Shown: piece after piece, positions 44,014-51,332 of the stretch
Numbering within the stretch: position 1 is the stretch's first letter
Layout of the letters: every line of letters begins with the position of its first letter
Source: JBEVJK01 sp963791325
GTDB taxonomy: Bacteria > Pseudomonadota > Alphaproteobacteria > Rhizobiales > Rhizobiaceae
Length of the DNA stretch: 64,000 nucleotides
Reading direction: 5' to 3'
Assembly (NCBI GenBank): GCA_963791325.1
Contig: CAWBRU010000013.1
Location: forward strand, 25,719-89,718
The notes under the pieces: generated by a model
Told to the model about the DNA's origin: nothing
The model's database searches: none
The model's input: the letters and a program-made list of their open reading frames with translations, nothing else
Translations under genes and position numbers: made by a program

Positions 44014-45852
44014 ATGCGCGCGACACGACTCTTGGCCACGCACGATATCCGTACCATGGAGGTGGCGATGCCGGCGCCGGGTCCCGGCGAGGTGCTGATC
44101 CGGATCGAAGCGGCCGGGATCTGCGGCACCGACCGGCATCTGTTCAAGGGCGAGTTTCCGTGCGCGCCGCCGGTCACGCTCGGCCACGAATTTGCCGGCA
44201 TCGTGCTTGCCGCGGGCGACGGCGTGGCGCTCGCCGCCGGGACGCGCGTCACCTGCGACCCCAACGACTGGTGCGGCGACTGTGCCGAGTGCCGCCGCGG
44301 CCGGGTCAATCTGTGCGAGCGCAACGTCGCCACCGGCATCCACCGCGACGGCGGCTTTGCGGAGTTCGCGGTGTTCCCGGCACGCCGGGCGATCACCCTG
44401 CCGGCCGACCTCGACCCGCTCCACGGGGCGTTCTGCGAGCCGCTTGCGTGCACGCTGCACGGCCTCGACATCGGCGCTCCGGTTGCCGGGGAGCGCGTGC
44501 TGGTGATCGGCGGCGGAGTGATCGGCCTGCTGGCGCTGCAGCTGGCGCAGCTTGCCGGCGCCGAGACCATGCTGCTCACCCGCCACCCTGCCAAGCGCGC
44601 GCTGGCCGGCAGGCTGGGCGTCGGCGAGACCGCGGCAACGCCGGAGGAAGCCTTCCGCATCTGGCCGCAAGGCGCAGACCTGACGCTCGAATGCGCCGGC
44701 GTTCCGGAGACCGTGGCGGGCGCTGCGCCGCTCACCCGCAAAGGCGGCCGCGTCGTCGTGCTCGGTGTGCTGGCGCAAGGCGCCGAGGTGCCGATCGAGC
44801 CGTTCGACCTCCTGTTCCGTGAGATCCAGCTGCGCTTTGCCTTCCTCAACCCGTTCACCCAGGCGCGGGCCGCGCAGTTGATCGCATCCGGCAGGATCAA
44901 GGTCGACGCGCTGATCTCGCGGGTCATCGCGCTCGAGGAGGCTGCACCGGCGATCGCCGCGCCGCCCGCCCCCGGCGAGGTCAAGGTGCTGGTCGTGGGG
45001 TGCGATGACGGTGACCGACGCGGCACTGCTCGCGGGTGCCGCGTTCCTGGCCGGCGTGCTCAACACAGTGGCGGGCGGCGGCACCTTCCTGACCTTTCCC
45101 GCGCTGGTCTATGCCGGGCTACCGCCCGTCGCCGCCAACGCCACCAGCGCGGTTGCCGTGTTTCCCGGCTACATCGCCGGGGCGCTCGGCTTTGCGCGCG
45201 AGATCTCCGCGTTCGACCGGCGGCGGCTCGCCGAGATCGGCGCGATCACCGCTGTCGGCGGGCTGATCGGGTCGCTGCTTCTGCTCGCCTCCTCCAACCG
45301 GGCGTTCAGGGCGATCGTGCCGGTGCTGCTTGCCTTCGCCACGCTTTCCTTCGCCTTCGGCGAGCGGCTCGAGAGATGGCTGCCCAGCGGCAGGGCCGAA
45401 GGCAGGCCAAGCCGGCTCGGGCTTCTCTTGGTTGCGATCTACGGCGGCTATTTCAACGGCGGGCTCGGCATCGTGCTGCTGGCGCTGTTTTCGCTGTCGG
45501 GCATGCGCGACCTCAACCTGATGAACGGCCTCAAGAACGGGCTTTCCTTCATTCTCTCGGCCATCTCCGTCGTCACCTTCGCCGCAGCCGGCATCGTCGC
45601 CTGGCCGCAGGCGCTCATGATGATGGTGGCGGCCAGCCTCGGCGGCTACGTCGGCGCGCCGCTGGCGCGAGCGCTTCCCAGAGCGGCATTGCGGGCGCTG
45701 GTGATCGCGATCGGCGCGCTGATGAGCGCGGTGTTTTTCTGGCGGCTTGTCGGGTGAGTAGAGCAATTCCAGGAGAAGCCGAAACCGGTTTCCGTCCGCA
45801 ATTGCGAAACAACAAGAACTTAGCGCGGGTCAGCGATTCGAAGAAACGCTGA
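44014..45852 (+). CDS. Zinc-dependent alcohol/sorbitol dehydrogenase with displaced stop
   Basis: The first 330 residues are a complete medium-chain dehydrogenase: catalytic zinc at CGTDRH and GHEFAG, four structural-zinc Cys in CDPNDWCGDCAECRRGRVNLC, and the NAD fold VLVIGGGVIGLLALQLAQ. The family protein should end at KVLVVG, at about 45000. The frame does not stop there: it stays open through the entire next gene in another frame to 45852, giving 612 residues with an Arg-rich tail. Adding one G to the G4 run at 44997-45000 creates a TGA overlapping the next ATG. It acts on a polyol or sugar, in line with the adjacent ery-like genes. Confidence 0.8.
   Translation: MRATRLLATHDIRTMEVAMPAPGPGEVLIRIEAAGICGTDRHLFKGEFPCAPPVTLGHEFAGIVLAAGDGVALAAGTRVTCDPNDWCGDCAECRRGRVNLCERNVATGIHRDGGFAEFAVFPARRAITLPADLDPLHGAFCEPLACTLHGLDIGAPVAGERVLVIGGGVIGLLALQLAQLAGAETMLLTRHPAKRALAGRLGVGETAATPEEAFRIWPQGADLTLECAGVPETVAGAAPLTRKGGRVVVLGVLAQGAEVPIEPFDLLFREIQLRFAFLNPFTQARAAQLIASGRIKVDALISRVIALEEAAPAIAAPPAPGEVKVLVVGCDDGDRRGTARGCRVPGRRAQHSGGRRHLPDLSRAGLCRATARRRQRHQRGCRVSRLHRRGARLCARDLRVRPAAARRDRRDHRCRRADRVAASARLLQPGVQGDRAGAACLRHAFLRLRRAAREMAAQRQGRRQAKPARASLGCDLRRLFQRRARHRAAGAVFAVGHARPQPDERPQERAFLHSLGHLRRHLRRSRHRRLAAGAHDDGGGQPRRLRRRAAGASASQSGIAGAGDRDRRADERGVFLAACRVSRAIPGEAETGFRPQLRNNKNLARVSDSKKR
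45005..45757 (+). CDS. TauE/SafE (DUF81) family membrane transporter
   Basis: A 250-residue protein with about 7-8 hydrophobic segments. The family hallmarks are AGVLNTVAGGGTFLTFPALV at the N-terminus and YGGYFNGGLGIVLLALFSL in the second half. Members export or import sulfonates, sulfite or organic anions. It starts right where the dehydrogenase should end, so coupled translation is expected. It lies completely within the extended dehydrogenase frame. Confidence 0.9.
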   Translation: MTVTDAALLAGAAFLAGVLNTVAGGGTFLTFPALVYAGLPPVAANATSAVAVFPGYIAGALGFAREISAFDRRRLAEIGAITAVGGLIGSLLLLASSNRAFRAIVPVLLAFATLSFAFGERLERWLPSGRAEGRPSRLGLLLVAIYGGYFNGGLGIVLLALFSLSGMRDLNLMNGLKNGLSFILSAISVVTFAAAGIVAWPQALMMMVAASLGGYVGAPLARALPRAALRALVIAIGALMSAVFFWRLVG

Positions 45853-45860
45853 ACTGCTCG
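45759..45860 (+). repeat. Dispersed intergenic repeat, copy D
   Basis: Starts AGAGCAATTCCAGGAGAAGC, then CGGTTTCCGTCCGCAATTGC, AACAAGAACTTAGC and GATTCGAAGAAACGCTGA, ending CTGCTC. A full-length but diverged copy, just after the TauE/SafE stop. Confidence 0.85.
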
Positions 45861-46025
45861 AGCGGTGGCCGGCGCGGCATCGCGCCGGAGGCGAGCGGTC
45901 TTTGGAGTCGGGCTACCTGGGGCCGCTCACCCCCTCCTGTCCGCGCGTTCAGGGACCGGCATCATATCATCCCGGCCCGCCCGATCCGTTCACATATCGG
46001 TGCATCGCAGCGGCAGCGGCGCCCG

Positions 46026-47351
46026 TCAGCTGCCGGCCTGCGCCGCCGTCACCCGCCAGACCGTGTTGCCGACGTCGTCGGCAATCAGCAGCGCCCCGCT
46101 TTTGTCGAGCGCCACCCCGACCGGGCGGCCTTGCGCCTTGTCGTCCTTCAGAAAGCCGGTGACCACGTCCACCGCCTTGCCGCTCGGCTTGCCGCCGGTG
46201 AACGGCACGTAGACGACCTTGTAGCCGTTGAAGCCGCCGCGGTCCCAGCTGCCATGCTCGCCGACGAAGGCTCCGCCGTGATAGGCGGCCGGCAAGGCGT
46301 TGGCGGTGCTGAACACCATGCCGAGCGGGGCGACGTGCGAGCTCAGCGCATAGTCGGGGGCAATGGCGGCGGCGACCAGATCGGGCCGCTGCGGCATCAC
46401 CCTGGGATCGAGATGCTGGCCATAATAGCTGTAAGGCCAGCCGTAGAAGCCGCCATCCTTGACCGAGGTCATGTAGTCGGGCACGAGATCCGGGCCGAGT
46501 TCGTCGCGTTCGTTGACGACGGTCCACAGCGCGCCGCTCTCCGGCTCGAACGACAGCCCGTTCGGATTGCGCAGCCCGCTTGCAAAGACCCGCCATTTGC
46601 CGGTCTGCCGGTCGACCTCCCAGATAGCGGCGCGATTCTTCTCCGCTTCCATGCCGTTCTCGCCGACATTGCTGTTGGAACCGACCCCGACATAGAGCAG
46701 CTTGCCGTCGGGACTTGCCACCAGGCTCTTGGTCCAATGGTGGTCGATCGGACCGCCTGGCAGCGGCAGGAACGGGGTGCCCGGCGTGGCGATCTTGGTG
46801 TCACCCTCGGTGTAGGCGTAGCGCATGACGGAGTCGGTGTTGGCGACATAGAGGTCGGAGCCGACCAGGGCGACGCCGAAGGGGGAATTCAGGTGGTCGA
46901 GAAAGACGCTCTGCGTCTCGGGCTTGCCGTCGCCGTCGGCATCGCGCAGCAAGGTGATGCGGTTGCTTGGCATGTCGTCACCGCCGCCGCCCGAGGTGAC
47001 CAGCGATTCGATGAAGCCCATGACGATGTCCTTGGGCCGCTTGACCGCATCGGTCCCCGGTGCCTTCGATTCGACCACCAGGATGTCGCCATTGGGCAGC
47101 ACGTAGAGCGAGCGCGGATGCTGCAGCCCGGTCACCAGGGGTTCGATCTTCAATCCCTCCGCCACTTTCGGGGCAGCACCATCCTTCCAGCCGATGACCG
47201 AGGCGAGATGCATCGGCGGGAACAGATATTGGTGCGGCTCGGGCAGTTGCGGGTCCGGCCCGACCTGGGTCTGCGGGTCGAAGGGCTGGTCGTTGCACGC
47301 CGACAGGGCCAGCAGGCCCGTGCCGGCAAGTGCCAAGAGAGCAATGCGCAT
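46026..47351 (-). CDS. PQQ-type sugar dehydrogenase-like lipoprotein (sorbosone dehydrogenase family)
   Basis: A 441-residue protein; ATG 47351 gives MRIALLALAGTGLLALSAC, a lipoprotein signal with the lipobox LSAC. The body is a six-bladed propeller of the glucose/sorbosone dehydrogenase family: GLQHPRSLYVLPNGDILVVE, SGLRNPNGLSFEPESGALW, NERDELGPDLVPDYMTSV and HVAPLGMVFSTAN. Relatives oxidise sugars in the periplasm, with PQQ in some. Cofactor residues cannot be confirmed by eye. Likely anchored facing the periplasm. Confidence 0.87.
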   Translation of the reverse strand: MRIALLALAGTGLLALSACNDQPFDPQTQVGPDPQLPEPHQYLFPPMHLASVIGWKDGAAPKVAEGLKIEPLVTGLQHPRSLYVLPNGDILVVESKAPGTDAVKRPKDIVMGFIESLVTSGGGGDDMPSNRITLLRDADGDGKPETQSVFLDHLNSPFGVALVGSDLYVANTDSVMRYAYTEGDTKIATPGTPFLPLPGGPIDHHWTKSLVASPDGKLLYVGVGSNSNVGENGMEAEKNRAAIWEVDRQTGKWRVFASGLRNPNGLSFEPESGALWTVVNERDELGPDLVPDYMTSVKDGGFYGWPYSYYGQHLDPRVMPQRPDLVAAAIAPDYALSSHVAPLGMVFSTANALPAAYHGGAFVGEHGSWDRGGFNGYKVVYVPFTGGKPSGKAVDVVTGFLKDDKAQGRPVGVALDKSGALLIADDVGNTVWRVTAAQAGS

Positions 47352-47379
47352 CGGCTTCACTTCGCTGCTGATCTCCAAT

Positions 47380-47835
47380 TCACAGGACCACCCGTTCCTG
47401 CAGGCGGCCCGAACGTCGCCGGCCGAGCACGCCGGACACGATGATCACAAGGACGGTGATGGCCGACAGCGTCAGGCCCCAGGGGACGACGGAAGTCCAG
47501 CCGTCGCGCGTGTGAACGAAGGCGTTGACGACGGCAAGCACCCAGGCAAGCAGATAGCCGAGCAGCCGCCATCGGTCGGCCGGGCCGATGCCTCTCAGCC
47601 GCCCCGTCATCCAGTCGAACAGCCCGACCAGCACCGCCACCAGCCCGACCAGTGTTCCGGCCGAGACCAGCCATGCGGAGAAGTTTGCCCACATCATCTC
47701 AGCCGAGCGCCAATAGGCGATATCGGTGAGCAGCGAACCGGCCAATGCGGCGGCAGCAACATGGAGAAGCGCCGGATGGGTCGGGCGCCGGACCGTCACG
47801 GCGACGGGGGCTGGCATCTGCGTATCGATCGGCAT
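47380..47835 (-). CDS. DUF2231 family membrane protein
   Basis: A 151-residue protein starting at ATG 47835. THPALLHVAAAALAGSLLTD is the DUF2231 signature (HPxxxHxP-like, here HPALLHVA). Four hydrophobic helices are visible. It lies 28 bases before the PQQ-type dehydrogenase gene on the same strand, an association seen often in Alphaproteobacteria, perhaps as a membrane or haem partner (inference). Confidence 0.82.
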   Translation of the reverse strand: MPIDTQMPAPVAVTVRRPTHPALLHVAAAALAGSLLTDIAYWRSAEMMWANFSAWLVSAGTLVGLVAVLVGLFDWMTGRLRGIGPADRWRLLGYLLAWVLAVVNAFVHTRDGWTSVVPWGLTLSAITVLVIIVSGVLGRRRSGRLQERVVL

Positions 47836-48072
47836 CAAATTGCGGCCTCGGCGCTCCGTCGGGGTAGAACCCCTTTCTTCAAGGCATGTTCCGGGCGGCG
47901 CTTCACGAGTGCTTGAAGCCGCGGCCTTCACAAGGTTCGAACGGCGCGCCGCGTCCAGCGTGCGTTGAAATTGCGCCCGGGCTGTGTAGTTCTAGAGCCG
48001 GCCCCTCGGGTCACGCCCCGCCGATCATCAACCCCCCGCCAGTTTCTTGACCAGCTACGATAGGATCGCCTG

Positions 48073-48489
48073 ATGCAACGATTGGACTTTTTGGACCGCT
48101 ACAGCCCCTATGCCCTCGGGCTGCTGCGCATTGTTGCAGCGCTGACCTTCATGGAACACGGCATGCAGAAGCTGTTCGGCTTCCCCGCGGCGGCCGGTGG
48201 GGGCCAGCCCGCATTGCTGTCTCTGGCCGGGCTCGCCGGCATCCTCGAATTCTTCGGCGGCATCCTGCTTCTGATCGGCCTGTTCACCCGCCCGGTCGCC
48301 TTCCTGCTGTCCGGCGAGATGGCCGTCGCCTACTGGATCGCACATGCGCCGAGAAGCTTCTTCCCGGTGCTCAACGGCGGCGATGCGGCCATTCTCTACT
48401 GCTTCGTCTTCCTGCTGCTGTTCTTTGCCGGGCCCGGAGCCTGGAGCCTCGACGGACGCTCCTCGACGACCTCGACCTATCGCCGCTGA
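48073..48489 (+). CDS. DoxX family membrane protein
   Basis: A 138-residue protein with an AGGA site before ATG 48073. It has four membrane helices; the DoxX pattern is seen in ALGLLRIVAALTFMEHGMQK and FGGILLLIGLFTRPVAFLLS. Members are linked to redox or thiosulfate/quinol functions but most are uncharacterised. It stands alone, convergent with the YCII gene. Confidence 0.88.
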   Translation: MQRLDFLDRYSPYALGLLRIVAALTFMEHGMQKLFGFPAAAGGGQPALLSLAGLAGILEFFGGILLLIGLFTRPVAFLLSGEMAVAYWIAHAPRSFFPVLNGGDAAILYCFVFLLLFFAGPGAWSLDGRSSTTSTYRR

Positions 48490-48535
48490 CCGGAACGGCC
48501 GGTGCGGCTGCGGAGCGGCCGAGGCGCCGCCCGCC

Positions 48536-48919
48536 TCACATCTCGGCCGCCGGCGACAGCGGCGTGCCCGGGCGATAGACCAGCACCGGCCGAATCTCGT
48601 AGACGGCGCTCGGATTGGCGCGGCGCAAGTCGCGGGCGGCCGCGACGGCCTCGTCCCGGGAGGCACAATCGAGGAGGTAGAGGCCGAGCAGCTCCTCCTT
48701 GGTCTCGGCAAACGGTCCGTCGATCAGCATCCCGGTGCCCGCGCCGCGCAGCGTCACGGCCTCCCGCGTCGGCCCGAGCCGGGCCGCCGGCCCTAGCCGC
48801 TTCTCCTGAACGAGACGCTGATTGACCTTGAGGAGGTCGGCCATCACGGCCGCGTCCTCATCTTTGGTCCAGGCTCCGACCACGCCCTCCTCGTGATAGG
48901 CCAAGATGGCGTAAAACAT
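48536..48919 (-). CDS. YCII-related (YciI family) protein
   Basis: A 127-residue cytoplasmic protein; AAGGA precedes ATG 48919. MFYAILAYHEEGVVGAWTKD, then TLRGAGTGMLIDGPFAETKE, is the typical DGPF-type family sequence with the DGPFAETKE core. Genes of this kind often sit beside ECF sigma factors, but none is seen here. Confidence 0.88.
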   Translation of the reverse strand: MFYAILAYHEEGVVGAWTKDEDAAVMADLLKVNQRLVQEKRLGPAARLGPTREAVTLRGAGTGMLIDGPFAETKEELLGLYLLDCASRDEAVAAARDLRRANPSAVYEIRPVLVYRPGTPLSPAAEM

Positions 48920-48994
48920 CGAAAGATCCTTCTTGCCGGCCGGCACCCGTCGGGGCGAGCCGGGGGTTGAGCCCACGCGGCGAGCGCCCTTCGT

Positions 48995-49082
48995 AGAGCA
49001 ATTCGGGGAAAACTGGCAACGGCCTTCCGTCCGGACCCGCGGAACGACAACGAGTTGAGCGGAGCAGCGGTTCGAAGAAGGA
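48995..49082 (+). repeat. Dispersed intergenic repeat, copy E
   Basis: AGAGCAATTCGGGGAAAACT, then GCAACGGCCTTCCGTCCGG, GGAACGACAACGAGTTGAGC and GGTTCGAAGAAGG. The inner GGAATTGC is degenerate (GACCCGCGG). It lies upstream of the YCII gene. Confidence 0.75.
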
Positions 49083-49181
49083 CCCGGGGGCTCTCGATTG
49101 CGGCGCAGGCAGTCAGGCGAGGCCTCGACACCCCCCAGCGAAACCCGTGGATGCGAACTGCTGCCTGCTGCAGGAATGCGC

Positions 49182-49237
49182 CTGACCGGAAGCGTCGTTT
49201 GACGAGGCTGTGATGCTTTCGCGACGCTCCCGGGCAC
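49182..49237. repeat. Inverted-repeat element, copy 2
   Basis: TGACCGGAAGCGTCGT, then GACGAGGC, matches the left part of the element at 35057. The right arm CGACGCTCCCGG pairs with the left arm with one mismatch. Confidence 0.55.
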
Positions 49238-49861
49238 CAGTCTAGCGTGAGCGGTGCGTCAAATCGGTTAGCCTGCCCGGCGGCACATCACAACAAGCCT
49301 AGGGTTTATATGACCGCACACCACCCTCAAAGAGGGCGTTGGCGCGCTTGGCCAGGCGAATCAGCTTGATCGTCCGCCCCATCGCATCACAAGGCGGGTC
49401 CTTCTCCGCCCTCAGCGGGACTGGCGCGAGGCGGCTGCGCTACCCGTTGGATTTATGAGCCGGCCACATATCTCGCTCGCCTGGCTAGGCTGACCCGCCG
49501 GCAGCGTGCCGCTAAGATCGGCAGTCCGCACTTACACCCGCCAAGGGCGGACAACTCGCCCGCCGCGACGTCCGAATTTTCGGGAGGGGATTGCGCGGCG
49601 GGCCCCTTGCTTTTTTTCCGCGATCAGGCGGCGGCGTGCCCCCGCCATGCCAGCGCCCGCGTGCGCCGATGCGCCTTTGAACGGCACCTGCGATCACGGC
49701 CTCGTTACAGGCTGTCGCCGGCCTTTTACTTCGGCTGTCGAAGAACCATTTAAGGGATGTCGGGTGGATGGGACATCCGGCAGAGCCCGCCTCCCATTTG
49801 CTGCCCCGCCCCCGCTTTCGGGCAGCGGCGGGCTCACGGCTCCAAGCGGCCGCCCTCCCTC

Positions 49862-49973
49862 AGAGCAATTCCAGGAAGAGTGGCAACGGTTTTCCATCCG
49901 GAATTGCCTAAAAACAAGGACTTAGAGCCTAGCACCGATGCTGGAGAAACGGTGATCCGCTCCAGCGTTCGAT
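49862..49973 (+). repeat. Dispersed intergenic repeat, copy F (best reference copy)
   Basis: Reads AGAGCAATTCCAGGAAGAGT, GGCAACGGTTTTCCATCCGG, AATTGCCTAAAAACAAGGAC, TTAGAGCC, then GGAGAAACGGTGATCCGCTC. The GCAATTCC start and GGAATTGC middle are complementary, so the first 50 bases form a hairpin with inner GGAA/TTCC pairing. Six copies in this window lie only between genes or at gene ends. Confidence 0.85.
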
Positions 49974-50034
49974 CCTGTGGCCGCCGGGCGCGCGCAAGGC
50001 ACACGCTGCAGGCATTGTTTTGGGGGAGAGTGGT

Positions 50035-50172
50035 TTTTGGGGGTGAGCGCCCAGGCAAGTTCATCTGGTTCGCTCACCCCAAGGGAGAGAGACTCCCTAC
50101 TCGCGCAAGCCTAGATCGATTCGGGTTAGCAAAGAATTAACCCGCCCCTATTCCTTGTGGGTAAACACCCCG
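50035..50172. ncRNA. Candidate structured RNA: four hairpins in a row
   Basis: Four perfect stems follow one another: GGGGTGAGCG/CGCTCACCCC (50040-50049 with 50071-50080, with an inner CCAG/CTGG), AGGGAG/CTCCCT (50082-50098), CGGGTTA/TAACCCG (50122-50144) and GGGT/ACCC (50159-50170). No open frame fits the region. The strand is unknown. It could be a small RNA, a leader for the small gene at 50432, or an untranslated relic of a mobile element. Confidence 0.4.
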
Positions 50173-50431
50173 CCGACGGCAGGCCGCGGCCTACGCCTTC
50201 CGCCGTTTATCGCCGCTCTTCACCGCCGCCGAAAGCTCTTCGGCTCCGCGTCCGGCCGCAACTCACGCTCTGGCACGGAACCTGCATGACCAGCAGTGGG
50301 TGGGTTTTATTGTGTCAGCGTGAAACAGAGCGTGAGATCTGAGTATCACATTGGGGCGGCGGGCTGAGCGGTGGGGCTAGCGGCGGCCGGAGCGATCCGG
50401 CCGCCGCGGCGATTTCGGAGGCAAGGGCAAA

Positions 50432-50605
50432 ATGAATCTGGAAAGACTGTTCGACCTGAAGACCGATGAACCATCGGCGGAACCCAAGGTCCCGTCGCAG
50501 ACCGAGCTCTGGGTGAGCACTGTGCTGAGCGGCCTGCGCACTTGGGGAATGTGCCTTGCCGCGGTCTGGGCAGTGGTGAAGATTTTGGATGCCCTGCCGC
50601 TTTAG
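50432..50605 (+). CDS. Small single-pass membrane protein
   Basis: A 57-residue protein; GGAGG lies 10 bases before ATG 50432. It has a charged N-terminal half (MNLERLFDLKTDEPSAEPKV) and one hydrophobic helix (GMCLAAVWAVVKILDALPL). Its stop lies 7 bases before the convergent small cassette gene. No family is recognised; the good ribosome site and clear topology support it as real. Confidence 0.5.
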   Translation: MNLERLFDLKTDEPSAEPKVPSQTELWVSTVLSGLRTWGMCLAAVWAVVKILDALPL

Positions 50606-50612
50606 GGGCGTC

Positions 50613-50790
50613 CTATTGGCTTTTCCGTCGGGGCCGTCGTAGCTCGTGCACCTCGGTCAGCGCCATGGCCAACAGGTAAGTTAGGAACTCGAATCGATAG
50701 CTGCTTGCCTGTAATTGCGCGTCGATCAGCAGCAGCTCGATCGACGTCAACGCCTGCTGCCGCCGACGCGAAAGATTTCGCCTTCGCCAT
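50613..50790 (-). pseudogene. Small conserved protein, cassette copy 2 (frameshifted)
   Basis: Homologous to 41074-41250: the 3' part reads ALTSIELLLIDAQLQASSYR and FEFLTYLLAMALTEVHELRR. The equivalent start codon at 50790 (MAKAKSFASAA) is in a different frame, so one indel between about 50745 and 50785 separates them. Homology continues past the start codon into the upstream flank (CTGGCACG, then GGGCAAAGGAA and CGTTGA). Confidence 0.55.
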
Positions 50791-51332
50791 CTCGTCTTCA
50801 TCCCCGTGCCCAAGTCTCCTCTGGCACGATATGGGCAAAGGAAACGTTGACATTCTTCGGCCGGCAACTTGGAGAGGCGATCGCGACCCTGACGTCCAGC
50901 CGGAGATTTCCGGCCCTTGACGTCCAAGTTTGATGCCGGATGTCGGAAGCGGCTGTCGAACGCCAAGCCCGCCCAACTTCGTCGGCTGTTCCCGCCCAAT
51001 GCCGGCCTGTCCCGCTTATCGGTTGTTGACTGACCCTGACCAGGCGAAAAGCGGACATCGCCGTGGATCCACGGCACGAGCGTGGATGCGCCAAAAAACT
51101 CTCAATGTAAGCCGCTTCGAATCGAGGCTTGCTTACTTTTTCCATCGAAATCCGAAGAATTTCAGGGGTCGCGATTTGGCCGTGTGTGGCAGCAGCGCAA
51201 CACTATCCAGTACAAATCGAAGCTTCAACTACAGACTGCTTACCGCGGTCAGCACCTATTTTTTAAACTAGGCACGCTGAAGAAACTGTATGGCCTTGTT
51301 CGGCCGCCGATTTCTGAATTGCGCTGCGAGGG
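50791..51332. other. Upstream region of the autotransporter gene
   Basis: The first 80 bases are the shared flank of the small-gene cassette. From about 51100 the sequence becomes AT-richer (ACTTTTTCCATCGAAATCCG, TATTTTTTAAACTAG), as expected for a promoter of the large autotransporter gene. Short open frames here show no family features. Confidence 0.45.

Larger units (their letters stand above)
49238..50431. other. Gene-poor interval of about 1.2 kb
   Basis: No open frame here has recognisable features; a frame at 49506-49925 is Pro/Arg-rich and is read as noise. The interval contains repeat copy F (49862) and the hairpin series at 50040. A stretch GGGGGAGAGTGG followed by TTTTTGGGGG marks compositional change near 50020-50043. 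Confidence 0.6.

Noticed and set aside
49296..49500. A tRNA, tmRNA or SRP RNA in the gene-poor interval
   Set aside because: None of the invariant segments of those RNAs could be found on either strand.
49506..49925. Possible 139-residue gene in the gene-poor interval
   Set aside because: Pro/Arg-rich, overlaps a dispersed repeat at its end, and has no convincing ribosome site.
50613..51077. Taking the 154-codon minus-strand frame as one protein
   Set aside because: Only the last 50 codons match the paralogue at 41074; the upstream part equals the paralogue's noncoding flank.
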